Assembly (NCBI GenBank): GCA_964639335.1
Contig: CAZXCJ010000013.1
Location: 1 to 29,192 of the forward strand
Length of the DNA: 29,192 bases
Origin: JAIOTH01 sp964639335
Lineage (GTDB): Bacteria; Patescibacteriota; Patescibacteriia; UBA1558; S5-K13
Direction: 5' to 3'
A model generated the notes under the pieces. The model worked only from the letters and a program-made list of their open reading frames with translations. It had not been told where the DNA came from and did not search any database. Position 1 is the stretch's first letter. The number at the start of each line of letters is the position of its first letter. The translations under genes were made by a program, and so were the position numbers. Of this stretch, positions 1 to 5,211 are shown in pieces.

Positions 1-338
1 TCATAAGGAATCTTATCTAAGTCAAACCATTGGGGTTTCATTTCTTCAGTTTCTTGCGGTTCTCCTTGCCATTTATAACAAAAATAAAAATAGACTTCCA
101 TATTCCATTCTGGTTTATAAGGAAAATAGAATTTAAAAACAGCTATTTTTTCTAAATCCTGAGGATTAATTTTTACTTTTATTTCTTCCTCAACTTCCCT
201 AGTAGCTGTTCTTTCTATACTTTCGTTTCCTTGTGATTTACCGCCAACTCCATTCCATTTTTGTACTCCAAATCCTCGCTTTTTCATAGCTAAAAGAATT
301 TGGTTTTCTTTAATTAATAAACACAGGGTTGCTTGATT
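1..338 (-). CDS. NUDIX hydrolase, MTH1/MutT-like, partial; start codon displaced
   Basis: The reverse strand encodes a NUDIX domain that runs off the left edge. The first native-looking residues are NQATLCLLIKENQILLAMKK, then RGFGVQKWNGVGGK, then the NUDIX box (GKSQGNE, seven residues, REVEEE, at about 160-240). The KKRGFG..KWNG signature resembles MTH1-type oxidised-purine-nucleotide hydrolases, which sanitise the dNTP pool; substrate is inferred. No ATG, GTG or TTG lies in frame between residue N at 338 and the TAG at 402-404. A good ATG lies at 441-443, preceded by an extended -10, but a 102-bp inverted-repeat insert (339-440) with two in-frame TAG codons separates it from the body. Removing the insert gives ATG followed by AAT CAA GCA ACC, the expected N-terminus. 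The gene is therefore either dead or translated from a non-standard codon (ATA/ATT) inside the insert. Confidence 0.8.
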
Positions 339-440
339 TAGTCCGTTAGATAAATTTTGTTTTAATTTATTACTAATATATTTAAACTTTATTTGTCTTA
401 GCTAGTCCACCTAATAATACTTTAAATATCTAATGGACTT
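339..440 (-). repeat. Inverted-repeat element (~100 bp) between the NUDIX start codon and codon 2
   Basis: Plus-strand arms AGTCCGTTAGAT (340-351) and ATCTAATGGACT (428-439) are inverted copies with one mismatch, enclosing an AT-rich interior with a third half-site near 403-414. The left flank on the minus strand is TTATGAA and the right flank is TAAATCAAG. Full-length relatives lie at 4477-4575 and 28575-28672. Reading from the displaced ATG, the element encodes MKSIRYLKYY and then a stop. Confidence 0.8.
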
Positions 441-449
441 CATAAGTGT

Positions 450-458
450 ATTATAACA
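450..458 (-). promoter_or_regulatory. Extended -10 promoter for the NUDIX gene
   Basis: On the minus strand TG-T-TATAAT (458 to 450) fits an extended -10 box. The predicted transcription start is within a few bases of the displaced ATG at 441-443, so the original mRNA would have been nearly leaderless. I see no good -35. Confidence 0.5.
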
Positions 459-496
459 TAAAATAAAAAGCACTGCCCGCACAATTTATTTTATGC

Positions 497-524
497 TTGA
501 CTTTTTAAAATAGAGCGTTAATAT
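497..524 (+). promoter_or_regulatory. Candidate promoter for the 531-765 RNA
   Basis: TTGACT (497-502), a 16-base spacer, and TAATAT (519-524). The -35 is strong and the -10 moderate. No plus-strand ORF follows, but a structured stretch ending in a clear terminator does. Confidence 0.4.
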
Positions 525-530
525 TTAATA

Positions 531-765
531 TATCTATAGCTAGCAGTACTTTAATATGATCAATCATCAATTAGCCCCTCTTTCCGCTTTGGGAAAACGA
601 TTGAGAAGCTAATGCTTCAGCTACAGTCATATTTAAAGAGCTACTAGCCACGGTAAATGTAGCTGGAGTCAAGTATTTTCCCTCTGGCGGACCACAGAAG
701 GGTGCACCCTTCTCGGAACCGTACAGGCAGGGACAGATATAATTTCTGTCCCTTTTTCTTTTTTA
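531..765 (+). ncRNA. Candidate structured non-coding RNA of unknown class (~235 nt)
   Basis: The stretch has no plausible plus-strand ORF but is bounded by a promoter-like pair and an intrinsic terminator. It contains a hairpin GAAGC-TAAT-GCTTC (607-620), an 11-bp stem CTTCAGCTACA (615-625) with TGTAGCTGGAG (658-668) continued inside by ATTTA/TAAAT, a perfect 18-bp palindrome AGAAGGGTGCACCCTTCT (696-713), and the terminator stem. The first two pairings share bases and are alternatives. I looked for the conserved cores of RNase P RNA, SRP RNA and tmRNA and did not find them; a divergent 6S-like RNA is possible by size only. The minus strand is open from 762 to 574 (63 codons, ending KRG stop at 571) with no ATG until 630, so a decayed gene is an alternative reading. 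Ends are approximate. Confidence 0.4.
729..764 (+). terminator. Intrinsic terminator, plus strand
   Basis: Nine-base arms AGGGACAGA (729-737) and TCTGTCCCT (745-753), a 7-base loop, then a T-rich tract TTTTTCTTTTTT. On the opposite strand there is no T-run, so it acts on plus-strand transcripts. Confidence 0.8.
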
Positions 766-784
766 AATTATTATTTTGATTTTA

Positions 785-815
785 AAAAACAAAAAAGAGA
801 AGTTAAGACTCCTCT
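785..815 (-). terminator. Intrinsic terminator of the small membrane protein gene
   Basis: On the minus strand AGAGGAGT-CTTA-ACTTCTCT forms an 8-bp stem with one G-U pair, directly followed by TTTTTTG and a second T-run. It starts 18 bases after the stop codon at 833. Confidence 0.75.
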
Positions 816-832
816 TTCAATTCAAAATAAAT

Positions 833-1159
833 TTAGAGATCTCCCTTGGTGGGATTACTCTTTTTTTTTCTGGCTTTTCTTTTGGGCTTTTTTAATTTTT
901 TATTAGCCTCCAAATAGCAAAAATAACCCTCGCACCAGTCGGGCATATGGCCATTTTTCCCTGATCTTTCTAATTTATTGTCTTGCATACCCGATATAAG
1001 CATGACAATAAAAATGCCAAAAATAAGGACGAGAAGTTTTTCTCCATCGGTTTCTGCTACAAAAATTACCAAAAGAACACCAACAATTAATACAACAAGC
1101 ATGGCTGCTATGTATATGCTTATTTCAAATTTTTTGGCTTTCTTTTTCTTATCAGCCAT
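833..1159 (-). CDS. Small two-helix membrane protein of unknown function
   Basis: 108 residues. A lysine-rich start (MADKKKKAKK) is followed by two hydrophobic segments at about residues 12-34 and 41-57, then a basic soluble tail with WCEGYFCYL (two cysteines, about 75-83) ending in a Lys/Arg cluster. By the positive-inside rule both ends are probably cytoplasmic. I do not recognise the family. The gene is monocistronic with a near-ideal expression signal set: TTGACA and TATAAT upstream, AGGAGG five bases before the ATG, and its own terminator. That is unlike most genes here, which lack a Shine-Dalgarno sequence. The upstream region is nearly duplicated at 2774-2835 without an ORF. Confidence 0.75.
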   Translation of the reverse strand: MADKKKKAKKFEISIYIAAMLVVLIVGVLLVIFVAETDGEKLLVLIFGIFIVMLISGMQDNKLERSGKNGHMPDWCEGYFCYLEANKKLKKPKRKARKKKSNPTKGDL

Positions 1160-1192
1160 TTTTCCTCCTAAATTTTTATTCTAATTATTAAT

Positions 1193-1223
1193 ATTATATT
1201 AATCTAATTAATTATTTTGTCAA
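1193..1223 (-). promoter_or_regulatory. Promoter of the small membrane protein gene
   Basis: Minus-strand TTGACA (1223-1218), a 19-base spacer, TATAAT (1198-1193), and AGGAGG at 1169-1164. The -35 directly abuts the helicase stop at 1224. The 19-base spacing is long but is conserved exactly in the copy at 2805-2835, which supports it. Confidence 0.7.
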
Positions 1224-2627
1224 TTAACCATTTAATTTCATAAACTCTTTAATTCGATCATCAGTAAAAATATAATCCTTTTTTAACAAGGAAGTTAAGG
1301 TTATTCCTTCTAAAGTTCGACAACGACTTAGGGCTACATAAGCCTGTCCAGAAGCAAAAAGCCCAGTACCAAAGTCTAAATGCAGTTTATCAAAAGTTTT
1401 ACCTTGTCCTTTATGAATAGTTACGGCCCAAGCTAATTTAATTGGTAATTGAGTAAAACTACCCACCACTTCTGGCTCAACTTTTTCAGTAGCTTCATTA
1501 AAAGTAAATTTAACTGAGTCTCGTTTAATACTTCGAATATCTTCCAAACCGCCATCATCAAATAAAACTCGGACAAAATCATAACCAGTTTTAATAATTT
1601 TAGCTAAATCACCATTAACCCATTTTCCTTCTGGATCATTATTTAATAACATTATTTGAGCTCCTTTTTTCAAGACTAATTTTTTAGCAGTTGGTAAATT
1701 TTTCTCAGCAAACTTACCAGAAATTGTTCCGCGATAAATTCTCTCTTTAGTTTTTAATTTATCTAATTCTTCCATATTAATGGTATGAGCTTTGCTGTTG
1801 GTTGGAACTAGAGAAATTACAAACTCATCTTTAGGCTTTTTATAATCAGCCTGAAAACGAGTATTAATTAAATCAATATCTTTTTGAGTAAAGGAACAGG
1901 TTCTTAAATTATCCAAAGTTTTAATAAAATCATTTTGGACTTTCTGATCCTGTCGATACATTTCAGTTAATTCTTTTTGAATAAAATTAGCTTGCCGATA
2001 GCTATAAGAATCAAAAAAATAAGGACTATTATAATATTCAGTAAAAAATCTTTCTTCTTCTCTATTAACTATCGGTGGAATTTGATATAAATCTCCAATG
2101 GCTAAAATTTGAACTCCCCCAAAAGGCTCTTGCGGATAATTTCCATTCAAACGCATGAATTTATCAATAAAATCTAATAAATCTGCCCGCACCATAGAAA
2201 TTTCATCAATTATAATCAGATCAATTTCCTTGTAAATTTCAGTACCCTTGCCTCTTCTTTTATGGATACCATCAATGGTAGTTTGCGGATGAAATTTAAA
2301 AAAAGAATGAATAGTTTGTCCTTGAACATTTAAGGCCGCCACACCAGTAAAAGCCAAAACTACAATATTCTTTTTGGTAGTAGCTCGGAAATATTTTAAA
2401 AAATTTGATTTACCAGTTCCGGCTCGGCCAGTTAAAAAAATATTTTGGTTAGTGTTTTCTAAAACTTCTAAAACTTCTTCCTTTTCCGAAGTTAATTCAA
2501 AATCAATTGGTTTTTCAATTCTAATAAATCGTTGACGACCAACTCGCCACTTACCAACTTGGTGCTGAGGTGATTTAGTTTTGAAATTAGTTTTAAAGTT
2601 AGTAGTAAAATTTTCGTCACTAGTCAT
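1224..2627 (-). CDS. PIF1/RecD-like superfamily 1B helicase
   Basis: 467 residues. Motif I (Walker A) GRAGTGKS is at 67-74, motif II DLIIIDEISM at about 136-145, motif III GDLYQIPP at 178-185. LTEMYRQ, WAVTIHKGQGKTFD and QAYVALSRCRTLEGI form the later motifs near the C-terminus and match PIF1-type enzymes. Such helicases unwind DNA 5'-3' and resolve G-quadruplexes or stalled forks; cellular role here is inferred. Residues 1-45 are a polar extension before the motor domain. The ATG at 2625-2627 is preceded by ATATCTAA, a partial match to the dispersed repeat arm, and not by a Shine-Dalgarno sequence. Confidence 0.9.
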   Translation of the reverse strand: MTSDENFTTNFKTNFKTKSPQHQVGKWRVGRQRFIRIEKPIDFELTSEKEEVLEVLENTNQNIFLTGRAGTGKSNFLKYFRATTKKNIVVLAFTGVAALNVQGQTIHSFFKFHPQTTIDGIHKRRGKGTEIYKEIDLIIIDEISMVRADLLDFIDKFMRLNGNYPQEPFGGVQILAIGDLYQIPPIVNREEERFFTEYYNSPYFFDSYSYRQANFIQKELTEMYRQDQKVQNDFIKTLDNLRTCSFTQKDIDLINTRFQADYKKPKDEFVISLVPTNSKAHTINMEELDKLKTKERIYRGTISGKFAEKNLPTAKKLVLKKGAQIMLLNNDPEGKWVNGDLAKIIKTGYDFVRVLFDDGGLEDIRSIKRDSVKFTFNEATEKVEPEVVGSFTQLPIKLAWAVTIHKGQGKTFDKLHLDFGTGLFASGQAYVALSRCRTLEGITLTSLLKKDYIFTDDRIKEFMKLNG

Positions 2628-2704
2628 TTAGATATTTTAAATTTATTTGTTTATATAAGTAAAGTTACTATACTTTGGAGTAGTTTACAATTTTTTAGAA
2701 TAAT

Positions 2705-2835
2705 AAAAAAAGAGAAACTCCTTAAACTTCTCTCAGTTTATTATCATTTATTTTATTTGGTTTTTTATTTTTTCCTCCTGATTTTTTCACTTTTAATTAT
2801 TAGTATTATATTAATCTCATTAACCATTTTGTCAA
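2705..2835 (-). other. ORF-less promoter, SD and terminator cassette (paralogue of the 833-1223 unit)
   Basis: Minus-strand TTGACA (2835-2830), a 19-base spacer, TATAAT (2810-2805) and AGGAGG (2779-2774) nearly duplicate the region upstream of the small membrane protein gene, with about four differences over the first 46 bases. After the SD there is no start codon at the usual distance; the reading is ATA AAA AAC CAA ATA AAA TAA. About 40 bases later a terminator stem AGAGAA / TTCTCT (2711-2733) is followed by seven Ts. The predicted transcript is about 95 nt. It may be a deleted paralogue or a small RNA with an exposed SD. Confidence 0.65.
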
Positions 2836-2861
2836 TACTCTTTACTATTCAAATTTAATGT

Positions 2862-2867
2862 TATAAT
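2862..2867 (+). promoter_or_regulatory. Possible -10 box upstream of tRNA-Gln
   Basis: A consensus TATAAT on the plus strand about 168 bases before the tRNA. The nearest -35-like sequence (TTTACT, 2841-2846) has a short spacer of 15, so this is weak. The rest of 2836-3034 holds the palindrome at 2913 and AT-rich phrase repeats of the type AATTGAAAATT. Confidence 0.25.
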
Positions 2868-2912
2868 ATGTATGGTATTAATTTACAATTATCAATTAGA
2901 AATTTGCATTTC

Positions 2913-2956
2913 ACCCTGTTAAATTATCGCTTAATTGCGATAGTATTTAACAGGGT
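2913..2956. repeat. 44-bp dispersed palindrome, TGTTAAAT subfamily
   Basis: Arms ACCCTGTTAAAT (2913-2924) and ATTTAACAGGGT (2945-2956) are exact inverted copies; an inner TATCGC / GCGATA pair extends the hairpin. The reverse complement matches 19205-19248 with only a few changes, while the terminal bases differ in a complementary way (ACCC/GGGT here, AACC/GGTT there). Confidence 0.85.
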
Positions 2957-3034
2957 AAATTACCAATATCCAATAATCAATTCATAATTAATTGATTTTG
3001 ATAATTGAAAATTCGTAATTGAAAATTGAAACAA

Positions 3035-3108
3035 TCGGAGATCGTCTAACGGTAGGACAGCTGGTTCTGGTCCAGCCAATCTAGGTTCGATTCCTAGCCT
3101 CCGAGCCA
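3035..3108 (+). tRNA. tRNA-Gln(CUG), intact
   Basis: A 74-nt cloverleaf with CCA encoded. Acceptor TCGGAGA pairs with CCTCCGA apart from one A-C at the base. D-stem GTCT/GGAC, anticodon stem GCTGG/CCAGC around loop TTCTGGT (anticodon CTG), T-arm CTAGG-TTCGATT-CCTAG. Discriminator base G fits tRNA-Gln. A hairpin using the CCA tail (CCAAATT ... AATTTGG) follows at 3106-3128. Confidence 0.95.
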
Positions 3109-3153
3109 AATTTACGAAGTGAATTTGGGGAGGGTTTGAAGATCCTGAGCGAA

Positions 3154-3217
3154 GTCCCGTTCAACGGGACGAAGTCGAAGGGTCCCCGAGCCATCGAGCT
3201 AAGCTCGACTGACTCGG
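3154..3217. repeat. GC-rich palindrome cluster downstream of tRNA-Gln
   Basis: Two structures in tandem: GTCCCGTT-ACGGGAC (3154-3170), set inside a longer phrase of the form CCTGAGCGAAG ... GAAGTCGAAGG, and a nested hairpin CCGAG-TCGAGC-GCTCGA-CTCGG (3186-3217). Much more GC-rich than the surroundings. No gene is visible between the tRNA and 3281. Confidence 0.6.
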
Positions 3218-3230
3218 CCATTTTATTTAA

Positions 3231-3251
3231 TCGAGTTTAGCTCGGTTTTTT
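3231..3251 (+). terminator. Terminator between tRNA-Gln and the next gene
   Basis: TCGAG-TTTAG-CTCGG hairpin followed by six Ts (3246-3251). It would end the tRNA transcript 120 bases downstream, just before the promoter of the 3281 gene. Confidence 0.55.
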
Positions 3252-3265
3252 GTTTTAAATATAGA

Positions 3266-3274
3266 TGCTATACT
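3266..3274 (+). promoter_or_regulatory. Extended -10 giving a leaderless mRNA
   Basis: TG-C-TATACT at 3266-3274 places the expected transcription start at about 3281, the A of the ATG. No Shine-Dalgarno is present, which agrees with leaderless translation. Confidence 0.55.
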
Positions 3275-3280
3275 TAATTT

Positions 3281-4117
3281 ATGAAAAAGTTTTCCAAGTG
3301 GATAAAAATTATATTTTTAATACTGATAGGCGTAATAATAGGAATTACGATTTTTTCTTTTATAATGTCTAAAAATTTATGGTTCCCAGATACTACAATA
3401 GATAAATATTCTAAAGCGGGACGATATTCTGCGGCTGGAGTAGAAATTAAAGCTCAATCCTATTCTCCTTGGCTTTGGAATAAAGAAAGTATGACCGAAA
3501 TTACAATTTTTGATCGCAAAAATGATGGTCCAGATTTTAAAATTAAATTAAAGGGACTAATTGATTCTCCAAGATTAACACATAGCGATACAATAAGATT
3601 CATTCATAGTGGCTGGGATTTAGCCGTAATAGCGGTGCGCGTATCTTCTAAATATGTAGATTATTATCATGATACATTGTATTTATTACATAGAACACCA
3701 AGGGCAGATGGCGAAGAAAGTTTAGAATATAAATATGTTCCTGGTGATATTTTAGCAGTAGCCCCTGATGAAAAAACATATTTTTACGCAACACCCACAA
3801 CAATAGTTAGACGAGATTGGGAAGATAAAGATTTAAGCAGATTCAATATTCCTGGAGAATACGATGAAAGATTTTTAAATGACCCGATATTTTTTAGCAA
3901 TAATAATAAAATGGCTCTGGAGATTTATAGCCACGAAACTAAAGACTCGGCGATTATTATCTGGAATCTTTTGGATGATACAGTTGATATTATTTCTTTA
4001 ACAAATTTATTTCCAGATTATTTAGGTGGAAAATTAATTGCTAAAGACACTGGCCTTGGAGGTCTTTATATTAATAAAGAAGATATAAATATAAAGAAAA
4101 TAAAAATTACAGAATAG
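3281..4117 (+). CDS. Membrane-anchored protein of unknown function, possible beta-propeller-like ectodomain
   Basis: 278 residues. A single N-terminal hydrophobic helix (about 9-29, after KKFSKWIK) without a lipobox or clear cleavage site suggests a signal anchor. The remainder is soluble and predicted outside: short strand-rich units such as SGWDLAVIAVRV, LAVAPDEKTYFYAT and IIIWNLLDDTVDII recall the DGK.LAV / W-strand pattern of WD40/TolB-type propellers. I do not recognise a named family. It is a single gene between a terminator on the left and a bidirectional hairpin on the right, probably expressed as a leaderless message. Confidence 0.7.
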   Translation: MKKFSKWIKIIFLILIGVIIGITIFSFIMSKNLWFPDTTIDKYSKAGRYSAAGVEIKAQSYSPWLWNKESMTEITIFDRKNDGPDFKIKLKGLIDSPRLTHSDTIRFIHSGWDLAVIAVRVSSKYVDYYHDTLYLLHRTPRADGEESLEYKYVPGDILAVAPDEKTYFYATPTTIVRRDWEDKDLSRFNIPGEYDERFLNDPIFFSNNNKMALEIYSHETKDSAIIIWNLLDDTVDIISLTNLFPDYLGGKLIAKDTGLGGLYINKEDINIKKIKITE

Positions 4118-4145
4118 AATTAGAAATATTTTTAAATATAAAAAT

Positions 4146-4165
4146 AATCGAGCTTCAACTCGATT
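4146..4165. terminator. Bidirectional hairpin between convergent genes
   Basis: AATCGAG-CTTCAA-CTCGATT. On the minus strand it is followed by ATTTTTATATTT and would serve the antitoxin gene; on the plus strand the tail is weaker (ATATTT). Confidence 0.5.
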
Positions 4166-4190
4166 ATATTTAAACGACTTATGTCTGCTT

Positions 4191-4478
4191 TTAATTTTTA
4201 ACAAAATCAATTTTTAAATCACATTTAAAAGCCGAGGCTATTTTACTTAAAGTATTTGTAGTAAAATTTTGTTGCCCTGATTCCATACGAGCAATATTGC
4301 TTTGAGTGGTGCCAATTTTTTTAGCAAGTTGAATTTGAGACATTTTTCTATTTCTTCGTAATTGTAAAATTTGATAAGCAATTTCTAATTGTTTACCATG
4401 TTCATTAAAATATTTCTGGAATTCGGAATCTTTTAGATTTTCTTTTAAATACTTTTGAAAATCATTATTTTTATTCAT
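4191..4478 (-). CDS. HigA-type XRE-family antitoxin
   Basis: 95 residues. A helix-turn-helix domain spans about 35-88: LRRNRKMSQIQLAKKIGTTQ, then SNIARMESGQQNFTTNTLSKIASAF, the usual XRE/HTH_3 pattern, ending with a short strand CDLKIDF. The N-terminal 30 residues are polar and probably contact the toxin. It lies downstream of the toxin gene on the same strand, the order expected of higBA, where the antitoxin binds the toxin and represses the operon. The ATG at 4476-4478 abuts the arm of an inverted-repeat element that separates the two genes; without the element the genes would overlap by ATGA. Confidence 0.88.
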   Translation of the reverse strand: MNKNNDFQKYLKENLKDSEFQKYFNEHGKQLEIAYQILQLRRNRKMSQIQLAKKIGTTQSNIARMESGQQNFTTNTLSKIASAFKCDLKIDFVKN

Positions 4479-4575
4479 CCCATTAGATATTATTTATTAA
4501 TTTTTATCTCTTTTGACTAGAATAATTTATATCAATCCCATTAATGTTTTTTTAAAAATTAACATCTAACGGGAT
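4477..4575. repeat. Inverted-repeat element (~99 bp) between toxin and antitoxin
   Basis: Plus-strand arms ATCCCATTAGAT (4477-4488) and ATCTAACGGGAT (4564-4575), with a third half-site ATCCCATTAATG at 4535-4546 that pairs with the right arm as an inner 41-bp hairpin. It supplies the last codons and stop of the toxin (LSR, TAG) and abuts the antitoxin ATG. Removing it joins TATTT to ATGAATAAA, so the toxin would end TTA TGA overlapping the antitoxin ATG. Confidence 0.8.
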
Positions 4576-4943
4576 AAATATAATTTTTGATTATTTTTTA
4601 CATCTTCTAAATTTGTTTCTGCCTTTTTAATTTCTTTTATTGGTGTCTTTTGAGTCTTTTTTAAAAAAGCATGTAATAAAATTATAGTTTTTTTAATAAA
4701 TGTAAAATAGAATATTCTATGTTTATTCTTACTAAAATCAACTCTTAATTCTCTTATTTTACCCCTTATATGCCTCGAATAAGGTTCATCTAAATATCCA
4801 TTATTCATTCTTAAAAATTCAATATATTTCAAAATTTTAGCTTTTTCTCTTTTACCTACTTTTTCTAGATATTCTATGACTGGAATATTACCTTTATTAT
4901 CTTGGTAAAATTTTACTTTGTATCTACTTTCATTATATATCAT
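4566..4943 (-). CDS. HigB/RelE-type toxin (phage Gp49-like)
   Basis: 125 residues. The pattern IPVIEYLEKV...AKILKYIEFL, IRELRVDFSKNKHRIFYFTF and IILLHAFLKKTQKTPIKEIKKAE matches Gp49-like/HigB toxins, which cleave mRNA at the ribosome. Basic residues K/R in SKNKHRIFYF and the HAFLKKTQKTP loop are the usual functional positions. It is first in the operon, with the antitoxin 87 bases downstream. The final LSR and stop come from an inverted-repeat element, so the native end was probably KLYL. The annotated ATG (4941-4943) lies inside the promoter palindrome; no in-frame alternative start is visible soon after, so an upstream promoter may also be used. Confidence 0.87.
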   Translation of the reverse strand: MIYNESRYKVKFYQDNKGNIPVIEYLEKVGKREKAKILKYIEFLRMNNGYLDEPYSRHIRGKIRELRVDFSKNKHRIFYFTFIKKTIILLHAFLKKTQKTPIKEIKKAETNLEDVKNNQKLYLSR

Positions 4944-4960
4944 ATATGATATGTTGTCAA
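4932..4960 (-). promoter_or_regulatory. Consensus promoter with palindromic operator over the toxin start
   Basis: Minus-strand TTGACA (4960-4955), a 17-base spacer, TATAAT (4937-4932): a perfect sigma-70 consensus. The spacer holds a perfect 16-bp palindrome ATATCATATATGATAT (4937-4952), a natural site for antitoxin dimer binding. Transcription from it would start near 4925, downstream of the annotated ATG. Confidence 0.7.
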
Positions 4961-5046
4961 TACTTAAATCAATACTTAGATATAAATATAATTTATGGTT
5001 TTAAACCCCCTAGACCTTACTCAACTCTATATAAAATAAATGGCTC

Positions 5047-5080
5047 GCCATGAACCATTCACTTTGTTCAGGTTCATGGC
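5047..5080 (-). terminator. Hairpin made with the tRNA-Gln CCA tail
   Basis: Minus strand GCCATGAACC (5080-5071) pairs perfectly with GGTTCATGGC (5056-5047) across a 14-base loop containing AAAGTGAA. The 5' arm begins with the GCCA end of the tRNA. A comparable hairpin with AAGTGAA in its loop follows the other tRNA-Gln. No T-run follows, so it may be a processing or repeat structure and not a terminator. Confidence 0.45.
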
Positions 5081-5201
5081 TCGGGGACAGGGAATCGAAC
5101 CCCGGTTTTCAGGACCAGAACCTGACGTCCTACCATTAGCCTGCCCGCCTTGCCTACCGGCAGGCAGGTGGTCGCGGGACACGGCCAGGGACGATCCCCG
5201 A
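5077..5201 (-). tRNA. tRNA-Gln(CUG) interrupted in the D-stem by a 51-nt GC-rich insert
   Basis: Acceptor TCGGGGA / TCCCCGA pairs perfectly, T-arm CGGGG-TTCGATT-CCCTG, anticodon stem TCAGG/CCTGA around TTCTGGT (anticodon CTG), discriminator G and encoded CCA. The D-stem reads GT, then a 51-base insert (5140-5190), then CT-AATGGTA-GGAC. Removing the insert leaves 74 nt, the exact length of the intact tRNA-Gln at 3035. It starts 11 bases after the dnaX stop on the same strand and is probably co-transcribed. Either a pseudogene or a tRNA needing removal of the insert; all arms outside it remain intact. Confidence 0.8.
5140..5190 (-). repeat. GC-rich palindromic insert in tRNA-Gln
   Basis: 51 bases in a very AT-rich genome. 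The 3' part (minus strand) folds as CCTGCC-TGCC ... GGCA-GGGCAGG. The 5' part GTGTCCCGCGAC resembles CTGTCTCGCGTC in the insert of the tRNA-Glu remnant at 15086-15116. No ORF. Confidence 0.75.
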
Positions 5202-5211
5202 AAAATATAAA

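Noticed and set aside
571..762. 63-codon minus-strand frame ending in KRG
   Set aside because: No usable start codon for most of its length and it coincides with the palindromes of the candidate RNA; kept only as an alternative reading.
1224..2627. RecD exonuclease subunit instead of a PIF1-like helicase
   Set aside because: Too short, no RecD N-terminal domains, no RecB/RecC neighbours; the motifs fit PIF1-type enzymes.
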